From: Roseateles_E sp005503085
GTDB lineage: Bacteria > Pseudomonadota > Gammaproteobacteria > Burkholderiales > Burkholderiaceae_C
Length of the DNA: 64,000 nucleotides
Direction: 5' to 3'
NCBI RefSeq assembly: GCF_028462495.1
Contig: NZ_JAQOWX010000016.1
Coordinates: 5,205-69,204, forward strand
Shown here: positions 42,277-50,910 of the stretch, one piece after another
Layout: each line of letters opens with the position of its first letter
How positions within the stretch are numbered: the first letter of the stretch is position 1
Made by a program: the position numbers and the translations under genes
Notes under the pieces: model-generated
Told to the model about the DNA's origin: nothing
Databases searched by the model: none
What the model saw: the letters and a program-made list of their open reading frames with translations, nothing else

Positions 42277-43206
42277 TCATTCGTCTTGCAGCGCCGAAGC
42301 CAGCGAGAGCGGCAGGCCGGGCAGTGGCAGATCAAGCTTGTCGCGTTCGCCGAGATAGACCTGTGCCAGGGCCACGGCGAGCTTCTGCGCGCACACCATG
42401 ACGGGCGTGGCACCGGCGGCAGTCTGCATATCGTCGTAGAGCGTGCGCACCAGGGCGCGCTTGGCTTCGGGCGTCACCAACTCCTCGCCATTGCGTTTGA
42501 GCTGCCAGACCTTCAGGTCGATGATGGGCCGGAACGGCTCCATCAAGTCATCGACCAGGCGCATCGCGTTGTTGTCATGGCTGTGATGCAGGCCGATGCT
42601 GGGATGAAGTCCCGCCGCGATGACAGCCCGTGCCGTGGTTGCCCGCAGCACGGTGTAGCCGTAGTTCAGCAGACCGTTCAGCCCCCCACCATCCTGATCA
42701 CGCCGGAAGCCATCGCCGAACAGCAGGCTCCAGTAGCGCCGTGCCCCTTGTGCTTCAAGGTTGTCCGGGTCGCCGCTTTTGACCTTGCCGACCAGAGCGG
42801 TCAGTGGCGCGGTCGGGGCGCCCGCCGCTTCCAGTGCGGCGGCCTGCTGTTCCAGCTTGGAGCGCACGACGGCCGCCCACATGCGCTTGTGCGTTGGCAG
42901 GCTGGCCGCGATCTGGGCCTCGATGCGCTTGGCCTGTTCGAAGTTGCCTTCGATGGGCAGCAGCATTCCCACCGCATTGTGATTGGCGGCGCACAGCACA
43001 AAGGGCGCGCCGCGCTCGGCCAGCGCCACCAGCAGATTGTTGGTGTAGCTCAGGCCGTGCGCATTCGCGATCACGGCAGCGATGTCGTCGAGCGGAACCT
43101 GCCCCAACTCCTTGCCCTGGCCTTCGGTGTCCTTGACCACCATAAAGCCCCGGTTCATCGACAGGTGGCGCCGGTCATCGGCCACTTCAACGATGCGGCC
43201 GATCAT
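42277..43206 (-). CDS. cas1: CRISPR-associated integrase Cas1 (type II-C)
   Basis: The product has 309 residues from ATG 43206, 5 bp after the cas9 stop. It has an N-terminal beta domain (MIGRIVEVADDRRHLSMNRG) and a helical catalytic domain. The metal ligands are in LEAQGARRYWSLLFG (Glu), GLHPSIGLHHSHDNNAMRL (His) and DDLMEPFRPIIDLKVW (Asp/Glu). It catalyses spacer insertion with Cas2. No cas4 or csn2 is present, which defines subtype II-C. Confidence 0.97.
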   Translation of the reverse strand: MIGRIVEVADDRRHLSMNRGFMVVKDTEGQGKELGQVPLDDIAAVIANAHGLSYTNNLLVALAERGAPFVLCAANHNAVGMLLPIEGNFEQAKRIEAQIAASLPTHKRMWAAVVRSKLEQQAAALEAAGAPTAPLTALVGKVKSGDPDNLEAQGARRYWSLLFGDGFRRDQDGGGLNGLLNYGYTVLRATTARAVIAAGLHPSIGLHHSHDNNAMRLVDDLMEPFRPIIDLKVWQLKRNGEELVTPEAKRALVRTLYDDMQTAAGATPVMVCAQKLAVALAQVYLGERDKLDLPLPGLPLSLASALQDE

Positions 43207-43211
43207 CGGGC

Positions 43212-46200
43212 TTACTCTTTGAAGCCAGGGTCGCGGAGTTCGCCGATGGGCGAGACGGTGACGCGTCGTCCTCTGGCCGCTTTGAGCGAGCCGGCCTGCT
43301 TGTAGGTGTAGCGCCAATCCCCTTCCTTGTCGCGGTTACGGGCGTCGACGTTGGCCTCGTTGTGGTCGGCCAAGCTGAGGCGCCCCGCTGCGTTGATGGA
43401 CGCGATGCGCATCAGCCGTGGGCGATCATCAACATCGAGTCGGATAAGGTCATCGATCATCAGGCGCATCAGCAGCGGCTTTCCACTCAGGCTGGTACGC
43501 ATGTCCCGCAGCGCTGACTCACCACGCTCACGCGCAACCTCATAGGCTTGAAAAGTGGCTGTGACCTCACCGTGCCACTTGCCGGTTTCGCTGCCAACAA
43601 TCTCGATGCAGAAATTGCCATCGGGCACATAGCCCTTATAGGCCCTGACCTTCCCCTTGTCGTCGAGCCCATGTCTGCCGATCTGCTGGGGCGCAGAAAT
43701 CGGAACCACGTACTCATTGATACGACCCGTCTCGCCGTCAGCGTTGACCTTCTGCACCACAGATCCGTCCCGGCGTATGCCGAAGGCCGTTGCCTTGAAC
43801 ATGCTGCCCTCGTAGCCATGGTCAGGCTTGTGACTGACCCAGATGTTGCTCACCGCGCGCGCCACATGCTCGCGGTAGCTGTCCCAGGGCATGGGCATGT
43901 CGTCCACCAGTCGATTGATCTGCCGCTCACGCGCCGAGGCGCTGGCCTGCGCGAAGCGCTGCAGCAGGCCCTGGTCCGTTACCGCGATCACACAGGCATC
44001 GACGGCATGATGGCGATGGTCGTTGCGGTTCTTCTCGCCGTTGAGTCCCAGCACATCGTTGAGCCCGAACTTTGCGCGCAGCATCGCCGTCATCCGCCCC
44101 GGGATGACCCGCGTGCCTTGCGGGCAGATCAGGCTCAGATACTCGCGGGCCACCTTGCTCAGATAGCGCGTGTCGTTGAGCGCCCGGGCAAGAAAACCGG
44201 CGTCGTCGCGCAGCCACTGCTGGTAGCCGTCCTCGGCGAAGCGGTAGCGCTTGGCCTTGGGCATGCCCTCCGCGCGCGCAATGATGTCGGCATAGCTGTA
44301 GCCACTCACGGTGTTCTTGCCGAAGGCCTCCCAAGGCGTTCCATTGCCCTTTTGTCGGTTGGCCTGACGCATGGCCACGGTCTTGTTGTTGAGACTGTCG
44401 TCCAGCGTCTGCGAGAACGGCAGGATGTGCTCGATCTCCACCTCGTCACTGAGCAGCATGGCCAAGCTGATCTGCACACCGCTATAAGGGCAGCGGCGAT
44501 CAGCGACGTTGAAGCTCAGTTCCTCCCACAGGATCATCTTCTGTATGTCCAGAGCCCTGACGCGCTCCTCGCTGGTGTGGAGTGCCTCGGCGATCTCGCG
44601 GCGCATGCGGGTATTGCGGCGCTGGTTGTCGGCTTGGCGCCGACTTTCTTCGTCGCGTTGCTCCTTGCTCTGCTTGAGATCGCGCGCCAACTCGACGATC
44701 ACCTCGCTCGGATGGCCGTAGCGCTTGATCAGGGCATTGACCACCAGCCGCACCTGGTTCAGGCCGATATGGACGGTTGGGTTGGCAATACGGCCGTAGC
44801 GTTTCTCGTCCGGGTCGGAGGTCACGCCGGTGCCGAAGCCCACATGACGTTGCAAAGCCTGCCCGTAGTAGGGCAGCTCGGGCAGGATCTCGCCGCTGGC
44901 GCTCGGGCTGATATGGCTGTGATGCTCGAAGCCTGCGGCCAGCACTGCCTTGTCGTAGCTGATGACCTCGCGCCGCAGTGCTGGCAGGATGCGAGCCAGG
45001 GCCTTTCGGCTGAGGCTGCCATAGCCTTCCGGCAGCCCGGTGTTGGCGATGAGTTCAGCGCGTGCCTCATCAATGCCGGTGTGCTCTTGAAGCCAGCTCA
45101 GCAGCCGTGCCTCGTTCTCCTCGCCGACCAGTTGCGCGACGATCTCGTCCTGCCTGGCTTCGTCGAACTCAAACCACGCGGCGCCGAACAACTTGTTGCC
45201 GCTCAGGATGGCGCTCGTGATGTTGCCCTTGAGCTCCTGGCGTTTAGGGTCTTCAAAATTGAACTGCACCGTGCCCGAGAACCCGAGCAGCTTCTTGATC
45301 TGGGTGAAGCTGCGCTTGCTGTTTCGCTCCAGGGCCGAGACCAGCAGGTCGCGCTGCGTCAGCGACAGGGTCTCCTCACGCAGACCGCTGTTCAGGATAC
45401 GAAGGTGGTTGACCTCCTGATAAATGCGGGCGCGCTGTGTGCTCGGCAGGGCCAGCGGGGCGCGCTCCTTGTCCGGCAGCAGGGTGCAGCGGCCAGGCTT
45501 TACCGGTTTGAGGGGGCGCTGATGCAGCAAGGCATCCTTGAGCTCGAAGCGAGCTTGTTCATGAAACAGGCCTGGGTTCAGTTCGGCCTGCTTGGCCCAC
45601 AGCAGATCAAACTCCTGCTCGATCATGGCCCGGTCGATATAGAGGTCGTAGCTCTTGTCGATGCGAGTCTTGCCGTCCTCGCGCGCGACGCGCTCCTGAC
45701 GGTATCGTGCCCGCACGGTCTGACCCTTTTCGGAGCGCCGCGCGAGCCATTCGCCCACCGTGCGGCAGCCCTCATCGCGCAAGGCTTGGCGCAGCTTGCT
45801 GATGGCTGTCTTCAGCGCGCCGCTGTCGTTGTCCTTCTTGTCGGTCTTGCGGTTGCTCTTGAAGCCGCGGCGCTGATTGATGTGGAACAGCGCGCGAGCG
45901 AACTCCTCGGGCGTCAGCGCGCTGTCAAGGCCCTTGGCCCGTAGCGCGTAGGGATTCAGTGTTTCGAGCGCGCGCCGCTCGTACTCCTCGGCCGGGAAGA
46001 AGCCGTGGGCGATCAGCGTACGCATCATGCGCGCCTTGCGCTTGAGCAGCCGGTCGCGCCGCCGTCGCATGGCGCGGGCCTCTCGCCGAGTGACGGCCAG
46101 CGACGAGCCGTCTTTGGGGTTGCGGCCATCGGAGAAGATGCGCAGACCCGCCTTGATGACGGCGCATGGCCGACTGTCGGCGTCAAGCCGCACCATGGCC

Positions 46201-46256
46201 CAGCCCAGCGATGTCGAACCCAGATCCAATGCAAGCCGATACCGCATGCGAGCCAT
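43212..46256 (-). CDS. cas9: CRISPR-associated nuclease Cas9 (type II-C, compact)
   Basis: The product has 1014 residues from ATG 46256, with GGGAGG 5 bp upstream; the longer frame to 46343 would run into the tracrRNA. RuvC-I is LALDLGSTSLGWAM with D11, followed by the Arg-rich bridge helix (MRRRRDRLLKRKARMM). RuvC-II is VIVELARD with E522. HNH has CPYSGVQISL, EIEHILPFSQTLDDSLNNK with H610 and KGNGTPWEAF. RuvC-III is DHRHHAVDACVIA with H749/H750 and D753. All catalytic residues are present, so it should be an active RNA-guided dual nuclease. At 1014 residues it is short, in the range of other II-C enzymes. The C-terminal 200 residues should read the PAM; the PAM cannot be inferred here. Confidence 0.98.
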   Translation of the reverse strand: MARMRYRLALDLGSTSLGWAMVRLDADSRPCAVIKAGLRIFSDGRNPKDGSSLAVTRREARAMRRRRDRLLKRKARMMRTLIAHGFFPAEEYERRALETLNPYALRAKGLDSALTPEEFARALFHINQRRGFKSNRKTDKKDNDSGALKTAISKLRQALRDEGCRTVGEWLARRSEKGQTVRARYRQERVAREDGKTRIDKSYDLYIDRAMIEQEFDLLWAKQAELNPGLFHEQARFELKDALLHQRPLKPVKPGRCTLLPDKERAPLALPSTQRARIYQEVNHLRILNSGLREETLSLTQRDLLVSALERNSKRSFTQIKKLLGFSGTVQFNFEDPKRQELKGNITSAILSGNKLFGAAWFEFDEARQDEIVAQLVGEENEARLLSWLQEHTGIDEARAELIANTGLPEGYGSLSRKALARILPALRREVISYDKAVLAAGFEHHSHISPSASGEILPELPYYGQALQRHVGFGTGVTSDPDEKRYGRIANPTVHIGLNQVRLVVNALIKRYGHPSEVIVELARDLKQSKEQRDEESRRQADNQRRNTRMRREIAEALHTSEERVRALDIQKMILWEELSFNVADRRCPYSGVQISLAMLLSDEVEIEHILPFSQTLDDSLNNKTVAMRQANRQKGNGTPWEAFGKNTVSGYSYADIIARAEGMPKAKRYRFAEDGYQQWLRDDAGFLARALNDTRYLSKVAREYLSLICPQGTRVIPGRMTAMLRAKFGLNDVLGLNGEKNRNDHRHHAVDACVIAVTDQGLLQRFAQASASARERQINRLVDDMPMPWDSYREHVARAVSNIWVSHKPDHGYEGSMFKATAFGIRRDGSVVQKVNADGETGRINEYVVPISAPQQIGRHGLDDKGKVRAYKGYVPDGNFCIEIVGSETGKWHGEVTATFQAYEVARERGESALRDMRTSLSGKPLLMRLMIDDLIRLDVDDRPRLMRIASINAAGRLSLADHNEANVDARNRDKEGDWRYTYKQAGSLKAARGRRVTVSPIGELRDPGFKE

Positions 46257-46295
46257 GCCGCCCTCCCTTTGTGTGTCAGGCGTTTTAATCGTGTT

Positions 46296-46392
46296 AGAGT
46301 GAAAGTGCAAGATCACTGGGATATGCGCTCTGGACGCTAACAAGCTGAAAGATGCACCAAATGGAAGGCCGCTATATGCGGCCTTCGTCTTT
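46296..46392 (+). ncRNA. tracrRNA, divergent from cas9
   Basis: The anti-repeat starts at 46310. Bases 46310-46332 are an exact 23-nt reverse complement of the array repeat, and weaker pairing extends to 46341. After a 23-nt linker, AAGGCCGC (46365-46372) and GCGGCCTT (46378-46385) form a terminator-like stem followed by CGTCTTT. The RNA is on the plus strand, the same strand as the predicted crRNAs, so the two can pair. TTTAAT at 46284-46289 is a candidate -10 box that would start the RNA near 46296; no convincing -35 was found. The 5' end is a prediction. Confidence 0.85.
46365..46392 (+). terminator. tracrRNA terminator hairpin
   Basis: An 8-bp perfect stem, AAGGCCGC with GCGGCCTT around TATAT, is followed by CGTCTTT. 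It forms both the 3' stem of the tracrRNA and its likely transcription end. The T-run is short. Confidence 0.7.
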
Positions 46393-46528
46393 GTGGGGTC
46401 AGCTCTTGCCCGGGCCTGCTAGCCTGCAGGCGCTGTGTTCACAGGCCCGTTCGGACCAATCCCCCCGGCGTCGCTGTCACACCACGCTGCTCGAATCCGG
46501 CGCTTGTCTCACTGCCCGCGAGCCCCAC

Positions 46529-49474
46529 ATGATCTCCATGGCCTTGTCTGCCCGGCGCCTGGTCCGCCGCGCCGCCGTCCTGCTGGGCGGCTTGATGTGC
46601 GGGGCGGCGGCGCTGGCCGCCGACCTCATGCCCTATCTGCAGACGCCCACCGCCAGTTCGATCTGGGTGAGCTGGAAAACGGAGCAGGGCAGCGAGTCGG
46701 TGGTCGAGTACGGTCCGGATGGCGGGCCGCTGCTGCGCCGGGCCACCGGCTCGTCCCAGGTGCTGGCGGCCAATTACCGGCTGCACGGCGTGCAGCTGAC
46801 CGGCCTGCAGCCCGAGACGGTCTACAGCTACCGCGTGCGCAGCGGCAGCGAGGTGTCGCCGGTCTATCGCTTCCGCACCCAGCCCACGGCTGCGCGCAAG
46901 AGCGGCCATTTCCGCCTCCTGCTGACCGGCGACCACCAGCTGCGCAATGACGACCGCCACACGCCGCTGCTGAAGGCGGCCAAGGCCAAGATCGAGTCGC
47001 TGACCGGCCTGCCGCGGGAGGAGTCGGTGCAGCTGATGCTGAACAACGGCGACCAGGTCGATGTGGGCACGCTGGACCACTATGAGTTCGTGCACATGAA
47101 GCCCTCGTCGGTGGTGTCGGGCAATCTGGCCATCATGATGGCGCTGGGTAATCACGAGACCTATTACGACCCGGGCCTGGCCAACTGGCGCGCGCACACC
47201 GAGTACGACAAGATCAGCTATCAGGGCATCCCGGCCGCAGCCGACGAGAGCTACTACGCCCACCAGGTCGGCCGCGTGCTGCTGGTCTATACCAACTCCG
47301 AACACAGCTTTGCGGCCCAAACCGAGTGGCTGCGCAAGGTGGTGGCGGCGGCCAATGCCGACCCCGATGTGGACTGGGTGATCAGCGTCGTGCACCGCCC
47401 CTACCAGGCCGAGCAGTATGTCGGCGATATCTCCAGCTGGTTCCGCGATACGGCCATGCCCATCCTGGCCGGCACGCGCAAGCATGTGCTGAACATCGGC
47501 GCCCATCACCATCTCTATGCCCGCGGCCAGACCCGTGACTGGCCCATCTATCACCTCATCAGCGGCGGCACCGCCTGGGACCAGTTCTGGGGCCAGTCGA
47601 GCGAGCGCGATATGGATGATGTGCAGAAGACCATCGCGAACTGGACCTGGCAGCTGATCGACTTCGATCTCGGCGCGCGCACGATGAAGGTCTCCTCCTA
47701 TGCCGTGGGCCACCCCAAGCTGGGCTTTGCTTATGACAACCGCCTGGTGGACGAGTTCGAGCGTCATCTGGACGCCGCGCCGCCGCTGCAGCCGGTGCTG
47801 GACGGCGTGGTCGACGGCGCCGTGCTGAGCCTGCCGCATGCCTTCGCTCTGGCAGGCTACCAGTCGCCCTCGGGCATGGCGCTCAACAGCACGCAGTTCC
47901 AGATCGCACGCGACGCCGCCTTCTCCAGCAAGGTGCTGGACCTGATACGCGATGTCGAGAATCTCTACGGCGACAGCGGTGCGCCGAACTACGAGCCGGT
48001 GGACATCCATGCCGGCCTCGACATCGAGCGCTATGCCGTCGGCCCCAATGGCCTGAACAACGGCCGCTACTACATCCGCGCCCGCCACCGCGACGCCAAC
48101 GCCGAGTGGTCGCCCTGGACGCAGACCCACAGCTTCACCGTGCAGGGCAGCTCGGACGGCGACCCGGCCCTGCGTCTGGCAAAGAAGGTCTGGCCGGCCG
48201 GCGAGCCCGTGGTGGTCGAGCATCTGAACGGGCGTGGCAAGCCCAAGGACTGGGTCGGCATCTACCGCAAGGGCCAGACGCCCGGCGCGGCCACGCCCGC
48301 AGTGAAATGGGGCTATGTGGCGGGCGCCAATGGCAAGCTGAGCTTCAGCGGCCTGGCCGCCGGCGTGGAGTACTACGCCGCCTTCTTCACCGACGACAGC
48401 TATGCCGAGATCGCCCCGCGTGCCGCCTTCTATGTCGGCAACACGGCCGAGCTGGCGATCAACAAGACCCAGTTCAATGCCGGCGAGCGCCCCAGCTTCA
48501 CCTGGAGCGGCGCGCCCGGCGGCGCCAAGGACTGGATCGGCGTCTACCGCGTCGGCCAGGAGCCCGGCGGCGTCGGCTCCACCAGCTGGGCCTACACGCC
48601 CAGCAGCGCCGGCACCGTCACCCTGGGCGCCTTGAACAAGGGCTATTACTACGCGGCCTTCATGATCAACGACGCCTATTTCGAGATCTCGGAGCGCCTG
48701 CCCTTTGCCGTGGGCACGGAGATCGCCAGCGTCAGCCTGGTCAAGACCGCGCTGAGCAGCGGCGAGCGCCTGGACATCCGCTTCGCCGACGGCCCGGGCA
48801 CGGCCAAGGACTATATCGGCGTGTTCCGCAAGGGTGCCACGCCGGGCATCGATCTGCTGGTGAGCTATTACTACGTCGATGGCCGCGCCAGCGGCAGCCT
48901 GTCGCCCACCGAGCCGCTGCCCGACGGCGAGTACTTCCTGGCGCTCTATATCAACGACTCCTACACCGAGGTCTCCAACCGGGTGGCCTTCACCGTCGGC
49001 GCCGGCAGCGAACCCGAGCCGCGCGTGCTGGGTGTGGCCCGCAATCTGATCCGCAGCGGCGAGGCGCTGAACGTCAGCTGGTCCGGCATGCCGGGCCAGG
49101 CCAAGGACTGGGTCGCCGTCTACCGCGCCACCCAGACGCCGGGCAGCGGCAGCCCGGCCGTGCAATGGCGCTATGCCTCGGGCGCCGCCGGCAGCACCAC
49201 CTTCGCCGGCCTGGCCGCCGGCGAGTACTACCTCGCCTTCCTGCTCAACGACGGCTACCAGGAGGCCGCGCCCCGCGTGCCCTTCGCGGTGCGCAAGCTG
49301 GGCGACATCAATGGCGACGGCGCGATCAATGCGAGCGACCGCGATCTGCAGCGTGCCGCGATGGGCAGCTGCGAGGGCGATGCCCGCTACCAGCCGCTCG
49401 CCAATTTCGACGCCGACAAATGCATCACCCAGGCCGACTACAAGCTCTGGTACGCCCTCTTCACCCGCCAGTGA
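46529..49474 (+). CDS. Exported metallophosphoesterase with four Ig-like repeats and C-terminal dockerin-like module
   Basis: The product has 981 residues from ATG 46529, which places the signal peptide (AAVLLGGLMCGAAALAAD) first; the frame is open back to 46352 but that covers the tracrRNA. Residues of about 35-125 are a purple-acid-phosphatase/FN3-like N domain. The catalytic domain has LLTGDHQLRND (D135), NNGDQVD (D175), LGNHETYYD (N208, H209), SVVHRPYQAE and IGAHHHLYARG (H326), a complete two-metal site. Residues of about 547-922 contain four repeats, each with KDW-GV-Y-R-G--PG and YY-AF--ND-Y-E. Residues 925-981 have two calcium-loop motifs (GDINGDGAINASDRD and NFDADKCITQADYK) as in dockerins. 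The next gene encodes a cohesin-like PEP-CTERM protein. Confidence 0.85.
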   Translation: MISMALSARRLVRRAAVLLGGLMCGAAALAADLMPYLQTPTASSIWVSWKTEQGSESVVEYGPDGGPLLRRATGSSQVLAANYRLHGVQLTGLQPETVYSYRVRSGSEVSPVYRFRTQPTAARKSGHFRLLLTGDHQLRNDDRHTPLLKAAKAKIESLTGLPREESVQLMLNNGDQVDVGTLDHYEFVHMKPSSVVSGNLAIMMALGNHETYYDPGLANWRAHTEYDKISYQGIPAAADESYYAHQVGRVLLVYTNSEHSFAAQTEWLRKVVAAANADPDVDWVISVVHRPYQAEQYVGDISSWFRDTAMPILAGTRKHVLNIGAHHHLYARGQTRDWPIYHLISGGTAWDQFWGQSSERDMDDVQKTIANWTWQLIDFDLGARTMKVSSYAVGHPKLGFAYDNRLVDEFERHLDAAPPLQPVLDGVVDGAVLSLPHAFALAGYQSPSGMALNSTQFQIARDAAFSSKVLDLIRDVENLYGDSGAPNYEPVDIHAGLDIERYAVGPNGLNNGRYYIRARHRDANAEWSPWTQTHSFTVQGSSDGDPALRLAKKVWPAGEPVVVEHLNGRGKPKDWVGIYRKGQTPGAATPAVKWGYVAGANGKLSFSGLAAGVEYYAAFFTDDSYAEIAPRAAFYVGNTAELAINKTQFNAGERPSFTWSGAPGGAKDWIGVYRVGQEPGGVGSTSWAYTPSSAGTVTLGALNKGYYYAAFMINDAYFEISERLPFAVGTEIASVSLVKTALSSGERLDIRFADGPGTAKDYIGVFRKGATPGIDLLVSYYYVDGRASGSLSPTEPLPDGEYFLALYINDSYTEVSNRVAFTVGAGSEPEPRVLGVARNLIRSGEALNVSWSGMPGQAKDWVAVYRATQTPGSGSPAVQWRYASGAAGSTTFAGLAAGEYYLAFLLNDGYQEAAPRVPFAVRKLGDINGDGAINASDRDLQRAAMGSCEGDARYQPLANFDADKCITQADYKLWYALFTRQ

Positions 49475-49497
49475 GCGTCTGCTCAAGGAACCAAGCC

Positions 49498-50058
49498 ATG
49501 AAGATCAAATCTGCCCTCGCCGCGCTGCTTGCCGGCCTCTCCCTGTCGGTGGCTCAGGCCGCCAGCATCTCGCTGTCCGGCACCACCACCGCCACGGTCG
49601 GCCAGAGCTTCAGCCTCGATGTCGCGCTGCTGCAGCCCTTCGACGGCGAACGTGCCGGTGACGAGCTGCTGGCCTTCGGCATGGGCCTGAGCTTCGACAC
49701 CAGCCTGCTGGCGCTGACCGGCGTGAGCCTGGCCGAGGGCTGGGCGGACGACTCGGCGCTGACCGGCGTGGTCCTGTCGGGCTCGGCCTTCCCGGGCGTG
49801 GCCGACGCCGGCCAGGCCTCGCTACGCCTGGCCACGCTGTCCTTCAAGGTGCTGGGCGCCGGCAGCGCCAGCATCGGCCTGTTCAGCGACGACGCGGCCG
49901 GCAACCTCAACCACGGCCTGATCTATCTGATGGCGCCGACGCTGGACGTGCAGGCCGGCCACAGCCTGGCGCTCAGCGTGCCCGAGCCGGCCAGCCTGGC
50001 GCTGATGCTGGCCGGGCTGGCGGGCGTCGGGCTGATGGCGCGGCGGCAGCGGGGCTGA
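49498..50058 (+). CDS. Cohesin-like PEP-CTERM surface protein
   Basis: The product has 186 residues from ATG 49498, with AAGGA upstream, 23 bp after the dockerin-bearing phosphoesterase gene. The signal peptide is AALLAGLSLSVAQAAS. The body reads as a cohesin-type beta sandwich (TTATVGQSFSLDVALLQPF, then LLAFGMGLSFDTSLLALTGV and SLRLATLSFKVLGAGSASIG). It ends VPEPASLALMLAGLAGVGL and ARRQRG, a full PEP-CTERM signal. Cohesins bind dockerins, so this is a likely cell-surface receptor for the neighbouring enzyme. Binding is inferred from domain types and adjacency. Confidence 0.82.
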   Translation: MKIKSALAALLAGLSLSVAQAASISLSGTTTATVGQSFSLDVALLQPFDGERAGDELLAFGMGLSFDTSLLALTGVSLAEGWADDSALTGVVLSGSAFPGVADAGQASLRLATLSFKVLGAGSASIGLFSDDAAGNLNHGLIYLMAPTLDVQAGHSLALSVPEPASLALMLAGLAGVGLMARRQRG

Positions 50059-50198
50059 GCCGGCCGTATCCTGAGCCGATCCCGCGACCCAAGGGCGGCG
50101 TTGGCGATATTGTCCTGGCTGGAAAGGCGTCTTGTCCTACCCGGGCAGGGCTGCGCTTGGGCGAGGATGGGCTTCAAACCATTTTCGGAGCCCATCCC

Positions 50199-50396
50199 AT
50201 GACCGACCCGCGCAATATCGCCCACGACAAAAAGGTTCAGCAGGCCAAGAAACATCAGGGCGAAGAAATCGCCCCGGGCTCGGAGCAGACGCCGCAGCCC
50301 GGCAAGAAGACGCCGATGGACCACCATGCCAGCGATGAGCCCAAGCTGCCGGACGAGGCGGCGCCGGTGCCTAGCGAGGAGAAGCCCTTGAAGTAG
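50199..50396 (+). CDS. Small hydrophilic protein
   Basis: The product has 65 residues from ATG 50199, with GGAG upstream. It is highly charged and proline-rich (HDKKVQQAKKHQGEEIAPG), with no cysteine and no hydrophobic core, so it is likely disordered. Its stop codon lies inside a terminator hairpin. I recall similar short proteins in Burkholderiales but no function. Confidence 0.6.
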   Translation: MTDPRNIAHDKKVQQAKKHQGEEIAPGSEQTPQPGKKTPMDHHASDEPKLPDEAAPVPSEEKPLK

Positions 50397-50406
50397 GGCT
50401 TTCTTC
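50382..50406 (+). terminator. Terminator overlapping the end of the small hydrophilic gene
   Basis: AAGCCCT (50382-50388), loop TGAAGT and AGGGCTT (50395-50401) form a 7-bp stem, followed by TCTTCG. It overlaps the stop codon of the small gene and lies just before the convergent VOC gene, so it may work in both directions. Confidence 0.65.
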
Positions 50407-50416
50407 GTTGCGTCAG

Positions 50417-50788
50417 CTAGCCCTCGGCTTGATGGCAGACCGCTTCGATGTTGTGCCCGTCCGGACCAATGACGAAGGCGGCGTAGTAGTTCGCGTGGTA
50501 CTGCGGGCGCAGGCCCGGCGCACCGTTGTCCTCGCCTCCTGCCTCAAGAGCGGCGCGGTAAAAGGCGTCGACCTGCCCGCGGCTCTCGGCCGTGAAGGCC
50601 AGGTGAAGGTGCGTGGCCTTCGCTTCGACCCGGCGGATGCACAGCGAAGATTGGCTGTCGGGGCGGCAGAGCTCGATGCCCAGCGGCCCTTCCGAGACGA
50701 GCACGACGCCGAGCGGCTCGAGTGCCTTGAGGAAGAAGGCCTTGCTCGCGGCATAGTCGCTGACGCCGAATACAACGTGATCGAACAT
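50417..50788 (-). CDS. VOC-family (glyoxalase/dioxygenase-fold) protein
   Basis: The product has 123 residues with a paired beta-alpha-beta-beta-beta fold: MFDHVVFGVSDYAASKAFFL starts the first module, with metal-ligand-type His in FDHV. THLHLAFTAESRGQVDAFY and YAAFVIGPDGHNIEAVCH carry the second His and Glu. The metal and reaction are not known for this subgroup. It is not in an operon with the VOC gene at 51153. Confidence 0.85.
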   Translation of the reverse strand: MFDHVVFGVSDYAASKAFFLKALEPLGVVLVSEGPLGIELCRPDSQSSLCIRRVEAKATHLHLAFTAESRGQVDAFYRAALEAGGEDNGAPGLRPQYHANYYAAFVIGPDGHNIEAVCHQAEG

Positions 50789-50910
50789 GGGGCTGCTGAT
50801 TGATGTGGGCTTGCGAGGTCGAAGGGATTCTGGACCACGAAGGGTTTCGATGCCAGGTCTTGAATGCAGCAGGGTTCAAGACCTGACCCCGCCTGGCGCT
50901 CCGGTTCTCT

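Noticed and set aside
43548..45944. 798-codon frame opposite cas9
   Set aside because: cas9 on the other strand has complete motifs; this frame has none.
46352..46528. Longer start for the metallophosphoesterase
   Set aside because: It would cover the tracrRNA terminator and place 59 non-hydrophobic residues before a clear signal peptide.
46439..49486. 1015-codon frame opposite the metallophosphoesterase gene
   Set aside because: It is an antisense shadow with Gly/Ala/Val-rich composition and no recognisable domain.
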